Assembly (NCBI GenBank): GCA_030015575.1
Contig: CM057342.1
Coordinates: forward strand, 258,068,867 to 258,132,866
Reading direction: 5' to 3'
DNA length: 64,000 nt
From: Agapanthus africanus
Taxonomy: Eukaryota > Streptophyta > Magnoliopsida > Asparagales > Amaryllidaceae
Below, one piece after another: positions 49,781-61,150 of this stretch. Numbering within the stretch: position 1 is the stretch's first letter; each line of letters opens with the position of its first letter. The notes below the pieces were generated by a model. That model ran no database searches, was not told where the DNA came from, and saw only the letters and a program-made list of their open reading frames with translations. The position numbers and the translations under genes are program-made.

Positions 49781-52732
49781 ATGACAACCGATTCCCCTAA
49801 CGTGGGCGAACCCTCGCCTAAGATCGTCGGTCTCCCAGCTGGCTGCCGTCTCTCAGGCTCTGGCGGCCGCCCGAGCAAAAGGGTTAGGAGCCGAGAGCCC
49901 ATCACCTTTGGCGACGAGGATCTCCACGGCATATCTGTGCCCCACAGCGACCGGCTGGTGATCGTAGCACAAATTCACCGATACGAGGTCTACCGAATAC
50001 TCGTCGATTCGGGCAGCTCGGCGGACATCCTCTTCCACGACTGCTTTTTGCGTATGGGGCTGGCCCCAGCAGACTTGAGACCGACCTCCCATGTCCTCTC
50101 AGGGTTCACCAACCACTCCATCCCGGCACAAGAGATGGTCACCCTGCAGTTCACGATCGGGGAACCCGGCCGCACGCGCACTCTGCCTGTGGACTTCATT
50201 GTGGCTAGGGTCCCATCGGCCTACAACGTCCTCCTCGGCAGGCCGACGCTGAACTCCCTCCAGGCCCAGATCTCGACATACCACCTGGCGATAAAATTCC
50301 CCCTGGATCAGGTTGGGGTAGGCCGGGCATACGGGAGCCAGCGGGTCACGGAGGTAGGCCTGACAGAGGCATCTTCCCCCGAGCAGCACACCGATAGCGC
50401 CGGTGCATGCGGCGACATTAAAGGGTCCCTGGACAGCCGGGACGAGCGGAAGGAGGTCCGTGGATCACCGGTCAAGCCTCTGACCGAGGTGCCCTTAGCG
50501 GAAGGAGACCCAGGAAAGACCGTCCAGGTCAGATCACTCCTGACGGTAATTCAGCGGGATGACCTGATCAAGTTCCTCCGAAGTAATTCCGACGTCTTCG
50601 CCTGGGCACCGGCAGACATGCCTGGGATCGACCCCAAAATCATCTCCCACAAGCTCGGAGTTGATCCTACGGCTCGACCCGTCAGGCAGAAGAAAAGAAG
50701 CTTCGCCCCGGTCAAACAGAAGGCCATCGAAGAGGAAGTTGACCGGCTCCTCGCCGCCAACTTCATCAGGAATGTGCCCTACTCAGAGTGGCTGGCAAAC
50801 GTGGTCCTGGTCGAGAAGTCGAGTGGAAAGTGGTGTATGTGCGTTGAATTCACCGACCTCAACAAGGCCTGCCCCAAGAACAACTTCCCGCTCCCCTGCA
50901 TAGACCAGCTCGTCGACAGCTCGGGCGGGCACGAGCTTCTGAGCTTCATGGAAGCTTTCTCCGGCTATAACCAAATCCGCATGAGTCCTGATGACGAAGA
51001 TATGACCGCATTCACAACGAACCGCAGAGTGTACTGCTACAGAGTGATGCCCTTCGGTCTCAAGAATGCCGGGGCCACATACCAGAGGCTGGTCAACCGC
51101 ATGTTCAAGCCACAGATCGGCAGGAACATGGAAGTCTACGTGGAAGACATGCTCGTCAAGTCCGTCTCGTCGGTCAACCACGTCAAAGACCTGGGCGAGG
51201 CGTTTGTGGTGCTCCGCAAATTCAACATGAAGCTAAACCCCGCCAAGTGTGCGTTCGGAGTCACCGGAGGGAAATTCCTCGGGTTCATGGTCACTCACCG
51301 CGGAATTGAAGCTAACCCAGAGAAGATCGACGCCATCCTGAGCATGACTGCACCCAAGACCAACGTCGAGATCATGCGGCTCACAGGGCGGGTCGCCGCT
51401 CTGAGCCGTTTCATGTCCAGGTAGGGGGAGAAATGCCTCCCGTTCTTCAAAGCGCTGAGGAAAATTCCGAGGTTCGAGTGGTCGGAAGATTGCCAAGCCG
51501 CCTTCGACCAACTGAAGAGGCACCTAGCGACACCGCCCCTGCTCACCCGGCCCGTGGAAGGGGACGAGCTGTCGCTGTACCTGGCAGTATCCGACCAGGC
51601 AGCAGGCTCGGCGCTCGTTCGAGAGGCCGAGGGGGTACAGAAGCCAGTGTACTATGTGAGCCATGTGTTCAAGGACGCGGAGACGAAATACCCCGCCATA
51701 GAGAAGATTGTCCAGGCCCTCGCAGTAACCTCGCGGAAACTGCGGCACTACTTCCAAGCACACACGATCACCGTCCTCACTGAGCGCCCATTGGGGGTTA
51801 TCCTGGCATCACCGGAGTCCTCAGGCCATCTAGAGAAATGGAGATGGGATCTATCTCAATTCGACATAAGGTATCGCCCGAGGCAGGCCATCAAGGCGTA
51901 GACCCTGGCCGATTTCATCGTTGAATGCACCATCCCTAGCAGGAAGCCGGATTCCGTGCCGCCCCTGACAGCCTGGCATCCCGTCCGAGAAGGCCCTAGC
52001 TCGGCTCCGGAGTGGGTCATCTACGTCGATGGGTCTTCTACCGAGGAAGGCTGCGGTGCCGGCCTCATTATCCGGGGCCCAAACGAAGCCAAGATGGAGT
52101 ATTCCTTGAGGCTCGGTTTCAAAGCGTCGAACAACGCGGCGGAGTATGAAGCCCTCCTAGCCGGACTGTGCATGGCCGCCGGGCTGGGGCTGAAGATCAT
52201 CCGAGTCCGCAGCGACTCGGCCCTAGTTGTCGGCCAAGTGACTGGCCGCTTCGAGGCTCGGGAGCCCCTAATGATAAAGTACCTAGATGAGGTGAGGAAG
52301 CTCCGAAAAAACTTCGACGAAGTCCAAGTAGAACAAATACCCAGGCAAATGAATGCTCAAACAGACGCCCTGAGCAAGCTGGCTTCATCGTACTCGGCCA
52401 ACAATAGACGGTCAATACTCTTCGAAACCTTGACCCAACCCAGCATGGGAGACGAGGCAGCGACGCTCCAAGTGTACACGGCGCAGGAGAACGACCGGGA
52501 TTGGAGGAAGCCCCTCGTGGAATTCCTGAAGGACGGCACTCTCCCAGAGGACAGAGCAGCCGCCCGCCGCCTCCGGGTCAGAGCCACCCACTTTGTCTGG
52601 AGCAACGGGAGCCTCTACAAGAAGGCCTTCACCCAGCCCCTGCTCCGGTGCGTTGACCCCACGAAGCCGACTATGTCCTGCGGGAAATCCACGAAGGGGT
52701 GGGCGGCGCACACCAGGGGGCTCGAACCTTGA
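49781..52732 (+). pseudogene. Tat protease, reverse transcriptase and two RNase H domains
   Basis: One frame runs from an ATG about 45 bp after the primer site, broken only by TAG at 51422 and 51899. Domains: Gag-protease junction (ITFGDEDLHGI, residues about 45-55); protease active site LVDSGSSAD (D at residue 76) and NVLLGRPTLN; linker HKLGVDPTARPVRQKKR; reverse transcriptase with FIRNVPYSEWLANVV, then FTDLNKACPKN, AFSGYNQI, MPFGLKNAGATYQRLV and DMLVKS; RNase H (VYYVSHVF, KYPAIEK, about 51560-51900); LADFI after the second stop; second RNase H (WVIYVDGSS, SNNAAEYEALLAGL, DALSKLAS, about 52010-52400). Conserved Asp codons at residues 356, 391 and 455 are all GAA (Glu); the last two are catalytic, so the polymerase should be dead. 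After about 52660 the frame shifts into integrase. Confidence 0.9.
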
Positions 52733-53154
52733 TCCAAAAGGCACTACTCCAGGGGTACTCCTGGCCCACCATGCACAAGGACGCCCTGAAGATGGTCAGG
52801 AGGTGCAAGAGCTGCCAACTCCACAGCAATATTCCCCGCCTCCCGGCTACCGAGCTAACTGCCCTGACGTCCCCGTAGCCATTCGCCCAGTGGGGATTGG
52901 ATATGATCGGTAGTTCCCCACCGGAACTGGCGGGCATAAATATGTCCTCGTCGCGGTGGAATACTTCACCAAGTGGATCGAGGCCGTTCCCATCAGGAAA
53001 CCGGACGCCGCCACAACCATCAAGTTCCTCCAAAATAACCTGATACACCGGTTCGGTATCCCGAGGTGCATCATCACCGACCACGTGACGAACTTCGAGA
53101 ACGAGAAAGTAAGGGACTTCTGCAAAGAATACCATATCCTCATGAAGTTAGCTG
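52660..53154 (+). pseudogene. Tat integrase, N-terminal part, 5' of the copia-A insertion
   Basis: In shifted frames: YVLREIHEGVGG and the zinc-binding RRCKSCQLH, LTALTSP then TAG (52876-52878, normally Trp) then PFAQWGLDMIG with the first catalytic Asp, a frameshift, then VEYFTKWIEAVPIRK and RFGIPRCIITDHVTNFEN with the second Asp (normally TDNGTNF). The reading stops where copia-A enters, just after HILMKL. Confidence 0.88.
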
Positions 53155-55414
53155 TGTAAGTGCACGGCGGCGCCCCGGCCGTCAATCCGACGGCCAAACG
53201 CGGAAACGGTGGTAAACTAAAATTTTTGCGGACTTGGCAAAACTGCACCACCGCGCACTAAACCCCGGATCGTTAACCATTAACAAGTCTAAGCTACAAA
53301 GAGGATGGGTTAGAGATATACCGACGATCCAAGTCCTCCGGTCTTCATCTCCACTCCGATCTCCTCGCGGGATCTCCGTCCGTCTCCTCCTCGTCGGAAA
53401 GGGCACCACGGAGCCGGGTACTTTTACGGGCTCCCACCTCAATACCGAGGCAACTCGCGCATGAAGCCGGCAACTCGACATGCTCAAGATATGCTGTAGG
53501 AAGATAGTGTAGAGTGTACGTCTCACTTTTGGGGTATTGGTTGCCTTTTGAAGATGGAGGAATGAAGGTATGAAAAATGGTGCTTTCATTTTTCCTTGTA
53601 TCAAAAATGAGATGAATGAATGAAGCTCTCTCAAAGATGAAGATGAAGCTCTCTCTTTTCTTCTCTTTTCTTCTTCTCTCTTTTCTTCTCATTTCTTCTT
53701 CTCTCTTTCTTTTTTACAACCATGATAATAATCTCTCTCTTTTAGAAATGGTGGAGGATAACAATATGAAGCAAGAGGGAGGTGAGTGTAGTAAAAGGAG
53801 GAGGGTGACCACATCCAAACATAATCATCACTAAACTTACATCAACCTCAAATCATTTCTAATCTCATCAAATCATGAAAAGCAAAGATGCTTATCATGT
53901 CAACCCTTATGCAAATAAGTCCTCCACAAATACCAATTTGCACAATTGCAAATTAGTCCCTCCATCAGAAAAGTCCGGCCGGGAAAGAACAAAGAAAAAC
54001 CGGCCGGAACGGAAAGCAAACTGGCAACTCCAGAAAACTGGTCCCGTAATAAATTACAGGAAAAACCCCACACTGTGCATACACACCCGCATTTGTATTC
54101 CGTCTGGATACAAATGCAATGAGACAAAATCTACACTGTACTATACTAGGATCCGGCTTAAACCAAAGCCGGCTAGTAAAATCCGTCCGATCCTGATCCG
54201 TGCAATACCGCACGTATCTGATCGAACGCTGCCATATAACTATACGGCCACTAGTACAAAACCGTCCGATCCTGATCCGTGCAATACCGCACGTATCTGA
54301 TCGGACCCTGCCATATCTCCATACGGCCTCTACAGCGTTTCGCCCGAAAGCTTGAGTAACTGAAAGTGTGGTGGACTCTAAAGACTCGTCAATACTATGG
54401 CTGTGGATTTAACCACTAGCACGTCAGAGGTATAAGCCAATACGTGACGGGCCACCAGCTATTGACCAAAAGGGACGTCGATGAGCGAACTCATCCTGAC
54501 ACCCTACTGAGCCTGTCAGTGACAATATCCGTGCAGTCCGGTCCGTTCGTCTATGAGCATCGCATGGCGGGCCTAGGGGGTTGGTAAAAGTCAGACCCCC
54601 AAAAGCGGTACAAGTCGTGTCGGAGTGTAGCCCAGAACACCCTGAGATACTACTGGAATACCTACCAGTAAATCTCCTTGCCTTGGCCAAGGACTTCGTG
54701 TAATGGCTCTCCAAGACACAGCACGACCTCACCCCCAATACCGGGAGAGACGAACCCCTGAAGATACGCTCACTGCCTCCATGTGGCTCGGGACTGTACC
54801 CAACTAAAACCTGTTTGCACGACTCCTTTGAGCCGTGGTAGGGTAGTAATCAAAGTACAGTGGGAACTCACACGAGACAAATGACGATCCCCAGGTCGAT
54901 GAACTAACCTGCACACATGTCACCAGGGAACTGCCATCTGACGTCTGGTATATGACCAACTAGCATGTTCCCGGCGAGTCCTGTCCGGTGTACTCATAAC
55001 CCAATGAGCACCTGTATACATCTTAGGTGATCCAACTGACACCAGTGGCTTGTGAGACCGGCCACTGCCCCTCGTCGGGGTCTCGACTGTATACACTAGT
55101 CTACTAATGGAGTATCGATGCCCAGTCTCGAAACTCCCACGACTAGGGACTTTTAAGGATAAGCTTATAGACCCCCAGCTCCCACTTATATGATCGCCCT
55201 CATACTGCTGGTGGTCAAGCAAGAATCCTAGGGGCTCTATCAACGTGTAATAGCGACGTGTCAGGTCACCTAAAGCAGTACACGATGATAAAGGTAAACC
55301 AGATAGCATACTATCATCTCGAGTAAGACTGTCCTACTGGGATAGGTCCTCCTCAATCATTGCAATCACGTGCCTGTGATCCAATAATTGACTCTGAGGG
55401 CACTATCTCCAACA
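53155..55414 (-). repeat. 3' LTR of the young copia-A
   Basis: + strand TGTAAGTGCACGG ... ATCTCCAACA. Several ORFs inside it repeat exactly in the 5' LTR; none looks like a gene. Confidence 0.95.
53177..53195 (-). other. Hairpin in U5 of the copia-A LTR
   Basis: GGCCGTC-AATCC-GACGGCC, a perfect 7-bp stem 22 bp from the LTR end that adjoins the primer site. Also at 61173-61191. The 16280 and 26437 copies keep it with one-base defects or changes. Confidence 0.7.
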
Positions 55415-58400
55415 ATCTCCCACTTGCACTCAAGGCTAATTATTGCGATGTCGCATACTCACTTCCCGTGTGATACCGAACACCCAACTCCTCTACTAGT
55501 CAATCTCACAAAACTCGTTTGCGAAACTATTGCGTTCGAGGAATAGCCTCAGTGAGTGGATCCGCCTAGTTGTTTCTTTCTATGTCTCTCTATATCTCAA
55601 GTTCGCGGAGAAACCCATCTCCCGAAATGAGCAATACCTGTCTTAGAATGTGTCTGGATGTCTGATGGGACATAGCTCATAAATGAACTCCAAATCCAAA
55701 CTTCTTAGACTGTATCGTGAACTGAACTTAATCAGTATCCTGCGCCATGCCACCCTCAGTATCGCCTTGGACCACCTGTCCAAAATACTGCCCCTCATCA
55801 GAAGGAAAACTATAACTCTGACAACCTCCTTGTCGTCCATGTCACCTTGGAAGCCTGGAATGATAACTGTCTCCTGAATGAGGCTGTCGTTATCATATCC
55901 CTAGAACATCCACTTATGTTCTAAAACTGCTTCCGACTGTTTCTCCAGGATTGGATTAATGTCAACTTATTGCATCTAGTGCAAGAACAACATCTGGTGT
56001 GGTACTTGACATCTCATGATTGACTCAATTGCCTGAGCAAGTGATCTGCCAATCATGCACGTCCCTCTCCCCTTTAGTCTGTAAGACACCTTTGGAGAGG
56101 GTGACTCCATTACCTGCAGGTACACTACCGTGCCAGGAGTCGTCCATCCCAAATACTCTTAGAATGCTGTCAAGTACCCTGATTGGGAAACCACCCAAAT
56201 CTAGATCTAAAACCATAGATCTAGTAACCAGTATGTCTGATGTAAAATCCAAGTCCCATGTGGAGAAACCACTGTGTGACGACCAAAGTATGACCGATTG
56301 TAGTATAGAAGTTTCTTTTCCTATTCTGTGTATGTCATCCAAATACCAGGATATCACACCCTACTACCTTCTCAACAGATCCATCCCCTATTCTGATGAA
56401 GTCAAACCCATGACTGTCACGTCAGAAATAGATGATCTTTCTCCACTACATCTGCTCTAGTCTATAAATAGACATAAGCTACCTGTCCACCAATGCTTCC
56501 GCTGCTCCCACTGACTACGACAACCCTCTGGCAGAGTCATATAGACGTGCACTTCTAAAACTAGTTTAGAACGACGCTATACTCATCCTCCCGCCGGGTC
56601 TCGCAGCCTGGAACAACAGCAATGGTAATTGTGGGTAAACAAGAACTTCCCTGTCACCGTCCTTGAGGCTACCTGAGTACCTCTCGGGTGCCTGAAGTTA
56701 CCCACTTTATCTGTGGAGTGGCCAATGGAATGTCAATCCAGATTGAATCTTTAGGTTCCTCATCAAATCTTCAGTAATCGTTTGTGGTTCTGGAATCACT
56801 TCCAGTTCTACCATACTCCCACTACTGTTTTCTGAAAAAATCCATTTTTATTAAAACTGTGGCGAGTCTAGAACAATATCGCTATTGTTCATCCAGATGG
56901 TAGAAAGTCAACCCGCGTCATAGCCTGGGTCAACCCACAAACAGCCATTACAGAAACGTGCCTTGAGTTATCCAGTGTCTGGTTTTAATCATAAACCGGA
57001 CAACTCCCCGTACCTTAACATCGTTAAGATATGAACTGTTCTATATCCAATATAGAAACAGAGGCACTGATTTAATTGAACCAGATTCAAATCATGCAGC
57101 TGTCCCCAGCGCATGTCAACTAAATGGAAAGAGGCCGATCAGCGTTACTCAACTTAGGAATGCTTCCAATTATGAGTAACCTGAAAGAGAAGTGATTTCT
57201 CTTAATTATTACTATCAACTGAATACCATACACAAGTATCTACATCTTCGATCACTTTGAAGAATCCCGATACTTGCTATACCTGGTTCTCTACTCTATT
57301 CAAATACCTATAACTCCTCAAAACTTAGACCCTGTGTTTCCACGAAACACATGTCTAAGGGCTAGAGAAGTTAAAAGTAAACAGAATATAGTACGAGGAC
57401 CAAGCTCTCTGTCCTAATGGACACTGGACAATATACAATACTCTGTATAAGTCCGCTGAGTCTAACAACTCATTCACTGTGTGTCGTAGATTGAAAACTG
57501 TACTTATGGTTAAGAAGAATTACACCGCTGTTTAATGCTCCTTACCTAACCATCCACTGATATAGGTAAATGTCATCGACATAATATCAAAAGGTATATC
57601 TCACTCTATGAAAATAGACGTACAGATATATCAATTTGAAATTGGTGCACAACAGCGGATATTCAAAACCAAATATTTGCCGACCGGCAAACCAACCCAG
57701 GCGATCTCCTCAAATATCACCGATTACAACGAATCCCGATATAATAAGGATGATCACCCAATTCCCACTAACTTACTCCCACTCATCATCTGTAAAACTA
57801 TACAGATGTGAGAATTATACCTGGTAAATACATACCCTGGAGTAAGTGTCTAATCGGGAAATCAGTTTTCCATTAACAGTACACAGTGAAACTGAAACAT
57901 TGAAATGTTTCGTGGGGTATCCCGGTATTCATAGTAATGCCTCTTCCATTATCCAGATTCACAACTACAACCGTATAATTCATTGCCATCTCTCCACATC
58001 CCTTCATATGTCTTTAGTCATTACCTTCTGCACACCCCTTTAGGCCAAATGGTTTTCTTCCTTCCCTACCGTTCGGCACCAGCCTATGGTTTGGAAGAAG
58101 ACTATCCAATAAGCATAATGGGTGTACTGTCCTAATCCTAGGAACACTCGCAATGCGAGAGAAGGTGAAGATAAAAGACACCCGAATAAACCTTATTCCT
58201 ATTTCTCCTGAACCAGAATCCATCCCGAACTGGAACCAGTTCCATTCGAGTTCGTATATAACCATACGATGGAGTATCCAAATAAACTGTGGATCTTCGT
58301 AGTGATACGGAGTGTCCTGGAGAAATACAAAGGTGACGTGGGAGTGGTAACGAAATATTTGGTTTGGTCGTGAATATCTGTCGCAATTTACTTTGCCCTC

Positions 58401-58830
58401 TTACTAATCCCTTGCTTTGTCTGAACTTAATACCTTCTGCACACCATCGTTATGCTAATTGGTTTTCTTCATTCCCTACCGGTCGGCACCAGCCTAAGGT
58501 TTGGAAGAAGACAATCCAATTTGCGTAATAGGTGTACTACCCCTAAACCAAGGAGTACTCGTAACCTGAGAGAGGGTAAAAGGAAAAGACAACTGAATAA
58601 TCCTATCCGTTTTCTCCAGAACCGGAAACCATCCTCGAATAAATTCTTTCGAGTTCGTATCTAACCATACGATGGTTTTGTCCAATGGAAGTGGACGTTC
58701 GTAGTAAAACGGGGTGTCCTGGAGAAAAGGGTAAAAGTAGGAGTGGCAATGAGGTTTGCAACTCTGACAATCCAAAAGCCGGTGTTTAAGAAAGTTCGGT
58801 CAACTTGGTCACTGAGTCAAAGTCTTAGGG
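55415..58830 (-). pseudogene. copia-A pol remnant (RNase H, reverse transcriptase, integrase)
   Basis: The best-preserved stretch (56025-56357, minus strand) reads WYLDDIHRIGKETSILQSV, then a decayed LGEAxYILGIxIxRDRSRxxLGL region and GVTLSKGVLQTKGERDVHDWQ, matching copia reverse transcriptase from the catalytic YxDD (56334-56345) to the NGxxLSKxxxPxTPEE motif before RNase H. Integrase DNA near 57230-57480 aligns with copia-C integrase core. Frames are broken at many points, and no DTG protease or zinc knuckle could be read. Confidence 0.82.
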
Positions 58831-59145
58831 TCGGGTCAATGGTCGCTGCCAAAGAGAGAGAGAAAAGAAACACTCAGCGTGCACTCTAACCTAGATCAGA
58901 ATGGTCACCAATTTATCTAATCTGGAAACCTCCCACTGTACCTCAAATTCTCCTCCAAACCTGAAAGAAGAATTAGTCGGGGTTACCCGAGGAGTTAACT
59001 AACTCATCAGTGGAAATCGGGATCCAACTCTCATCGCATGACAACGTGACGGAATCCGCTCACGGTATCACACTCCAGAAGGTATGCGCATATCTGGCAA
59101 GTTTCAGTTCTTTTGAAACTCCCGATGTGATTTCTGCCCCATGCT

Positions 59146-59355
59146 CTTATGACCTTGACTTTGGCCAACAAATCATAAGTCACATGTCAAGTTCTGCCCG
59201 TCATTCTCCAGGTTAATTTGAATCCACCCGTACATACCCTTGACTTTGGCCAACAAGGCAGTACGACTGTTCCAAACCAACGCATCTATCTATGCTGCAT
59301 ATGAATAACCAACAGCTACCAAACACTGTGCCTTGACTTTGGCCAACAAACACAG
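59146..59355 (-). other. copia-A leader: three type-1 stem-loops (young element)
   Basis: At 59146-59179 (CTTATGA/TCATAAG), 59229-59265 (CGTAC/GTACG) and 59326-59355 (CTGTG/CACAG). All three loops keep CCTTGACTTTGGCCAACAA, which contains the self-complementary TTGGCCAA. Confidence 0.65.
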
Positions 59356-59494
59356 CTTGAATACTATTGACTACCCATATGAAACGACGGAGGGCTACGA
59401 ATGGTTTCTGGCGAAAACCTTTAACGTAATGAACTTGATATCGTTGAAGGAACTGATAGCTTTTTAGAAAATATAGTGACGAAAAACCATTGCT

Positions 59495-59669
59495 AAAGAG
59501 GTCACTCCCGGTGAAGGGATCTCGGCTCTTTCCCCGTAGAATGAGGTGCAGGATATTCCAACTGAATACCACGGTGCAAAGCAAAAGTAATCGGCTATAG
59601 TGAAGTTAATGCCCTGACGCAAACTGTTTGTCCAAGGGGTCACTCCCGGTGAAGGGATCTCGGCCCTTG
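59495..59669 (-). other. copia-A leader: two type-2 stem-loops (young element)
   Basis: At 59495-59531 (AAAGAG/CTCTTT) and 59633-59669 (CAAGGG/CCCTTG), identical inside (GTCACTCCCGGTGAAGGGAT). The outer stems differ at two positions and pair in both. Confidence 0.65.
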
Positions 59670-61137
59670 CCTCGTCGACTGAGGAGCAGGATATTCTAAA
59701 TGAATACCGCGATGCAAAACAAAAGTGAACGTCCTTGCAATAACAGCTTTTTGAAAAGTGTTCCAACAACATCAGATTAGGTTTGTTTTTAACTTGCATT
59801 GATCCGAATCAATGCAGTCCCATCAATTGATCACACCACAAAGAACGAAAATATACTGACGTACGTATATGCCATCCGCATTCGCCACTGGGTCCCGTCA
59901 TTACCCGTTAGGTTAGCTAACTAACGACAGAGCGGGGACTGGACTAGTGCGGATGTAAAACATATACAACATCTACTAATATATATACCAATATATTATA
60001 TTCGCTCAAGGCGTGAATAAAATGCAACATCACAGAGAATAAACAGCATCACAGAAACAATACAGATATCTGGGATCCCCGGGTTTCACAGAGCCGCTGA
60101 AACCCGACGTTCCCCTGGTCGTGTGGATAGCCTGTGCAATGAAAACCTAGACCCCTACGGGCGCGGCAAGTCACCCGCCAAAACCTGAAGCGAGGCAGCC
60201 CCCTTCAGCCCCGTGAATGGACCACCCTGCACTTCACGGAATCCGGCAACTTGGGCACCCCTCCTGGGTCAACCTGTACCCCCTACGAGTGCGGCGAATA
60301 GCCCGCCAATCCTAGAGTGAAGCCCCCTCCGTCTCAATGCCATGAGATGCGGGCTTGTTGCCCTCCAGAACCCGGCTATCCGTGCACCCCTCCGCGGGGC
60401 AATCCTAGTACAGAAAGTAAAATATACATATAACGGGTACATCGACCGCAACCAGGTCGTGCCCCAAAATAATAATACAATCAGGCAGTGACGGCAGTCC
60501 ACATGTCGGACGCTCGCCCCGCAATATCAAATGTACATGATACAACAGCACAGTACTAGCATTGCATCCAGGCTATCCCCCACGACCGATCCGCAACATC
60601 ACAGCAAATACATAGAACATCAACGTGAAAGTCACGTTCGCAAATCCGTCTAACCGGGCTATAGCAGTTAGACCGGATTTACCGATCGAGTGACATTCAC
60701 GGTCGCAGATATAATGTAAATACTGTGAAAAATGTGTTTAAAAAATTTCCGATTGATCAAACAATTAACAAGTGGGCCCCAAAGAAAACTGTAGCACTCA
60801 CAGAAACAATTGGCCCAACTTTAATATTCCAAAGCCCATATTTTAAGCCCAGAAGGCCTCTGTAAAAAAATGGTGAAGTGATGTGAATAGTGCGCGGCGG
60901 AAGGGCCGCACAAAGGTGGTTTTCGCGGCGGTTCCGCGCTCCAACTGTGGAGTTACTTCGTCAAATTTTTACAGAACTCTTAGATTTTCCAGTACATCAA
61001 TATTTTACAACCTGAAAAAATTTTCGAGACTGAAAAATTTCAACAGAAACTGTCGTGGGTAAAATGCAGTTTTGGAACTTTTTGATCGATCGGAAATGCA
61101 AACACATTACACAAAGCTAGACTAAGTTAATGGTGAG

Positions 61138-61149
61138 GCTCTGATACCA
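61138..61149 (-). other. Primer binding site of the young copia-A
   Basis: GCTCTGATACCA (+ strand), one base from the LTR; tRNA-Met type. Confidence 0.93.
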
Positions 61150-61150
61150 C

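Larger units (their letters stand above)
58831..61137 (-). other. copia-A leader of the young element
   Basis: About 2.3 kb of non-coding DNA between the primer site and the pol remnant, containing the type-1 and type-2 stem-loops. It aligns with 12240-16267 apart from the 1.7 kb insertion there. No Gag seen. Confidence 0.7.

Noticed and set aside
53182..54300. ORFs of 65-150 codons repeated at 61178-62296
   Set aside because: They lie in the two copia-A LTRs and match no protein family I know; identity reflects LTR identity only.
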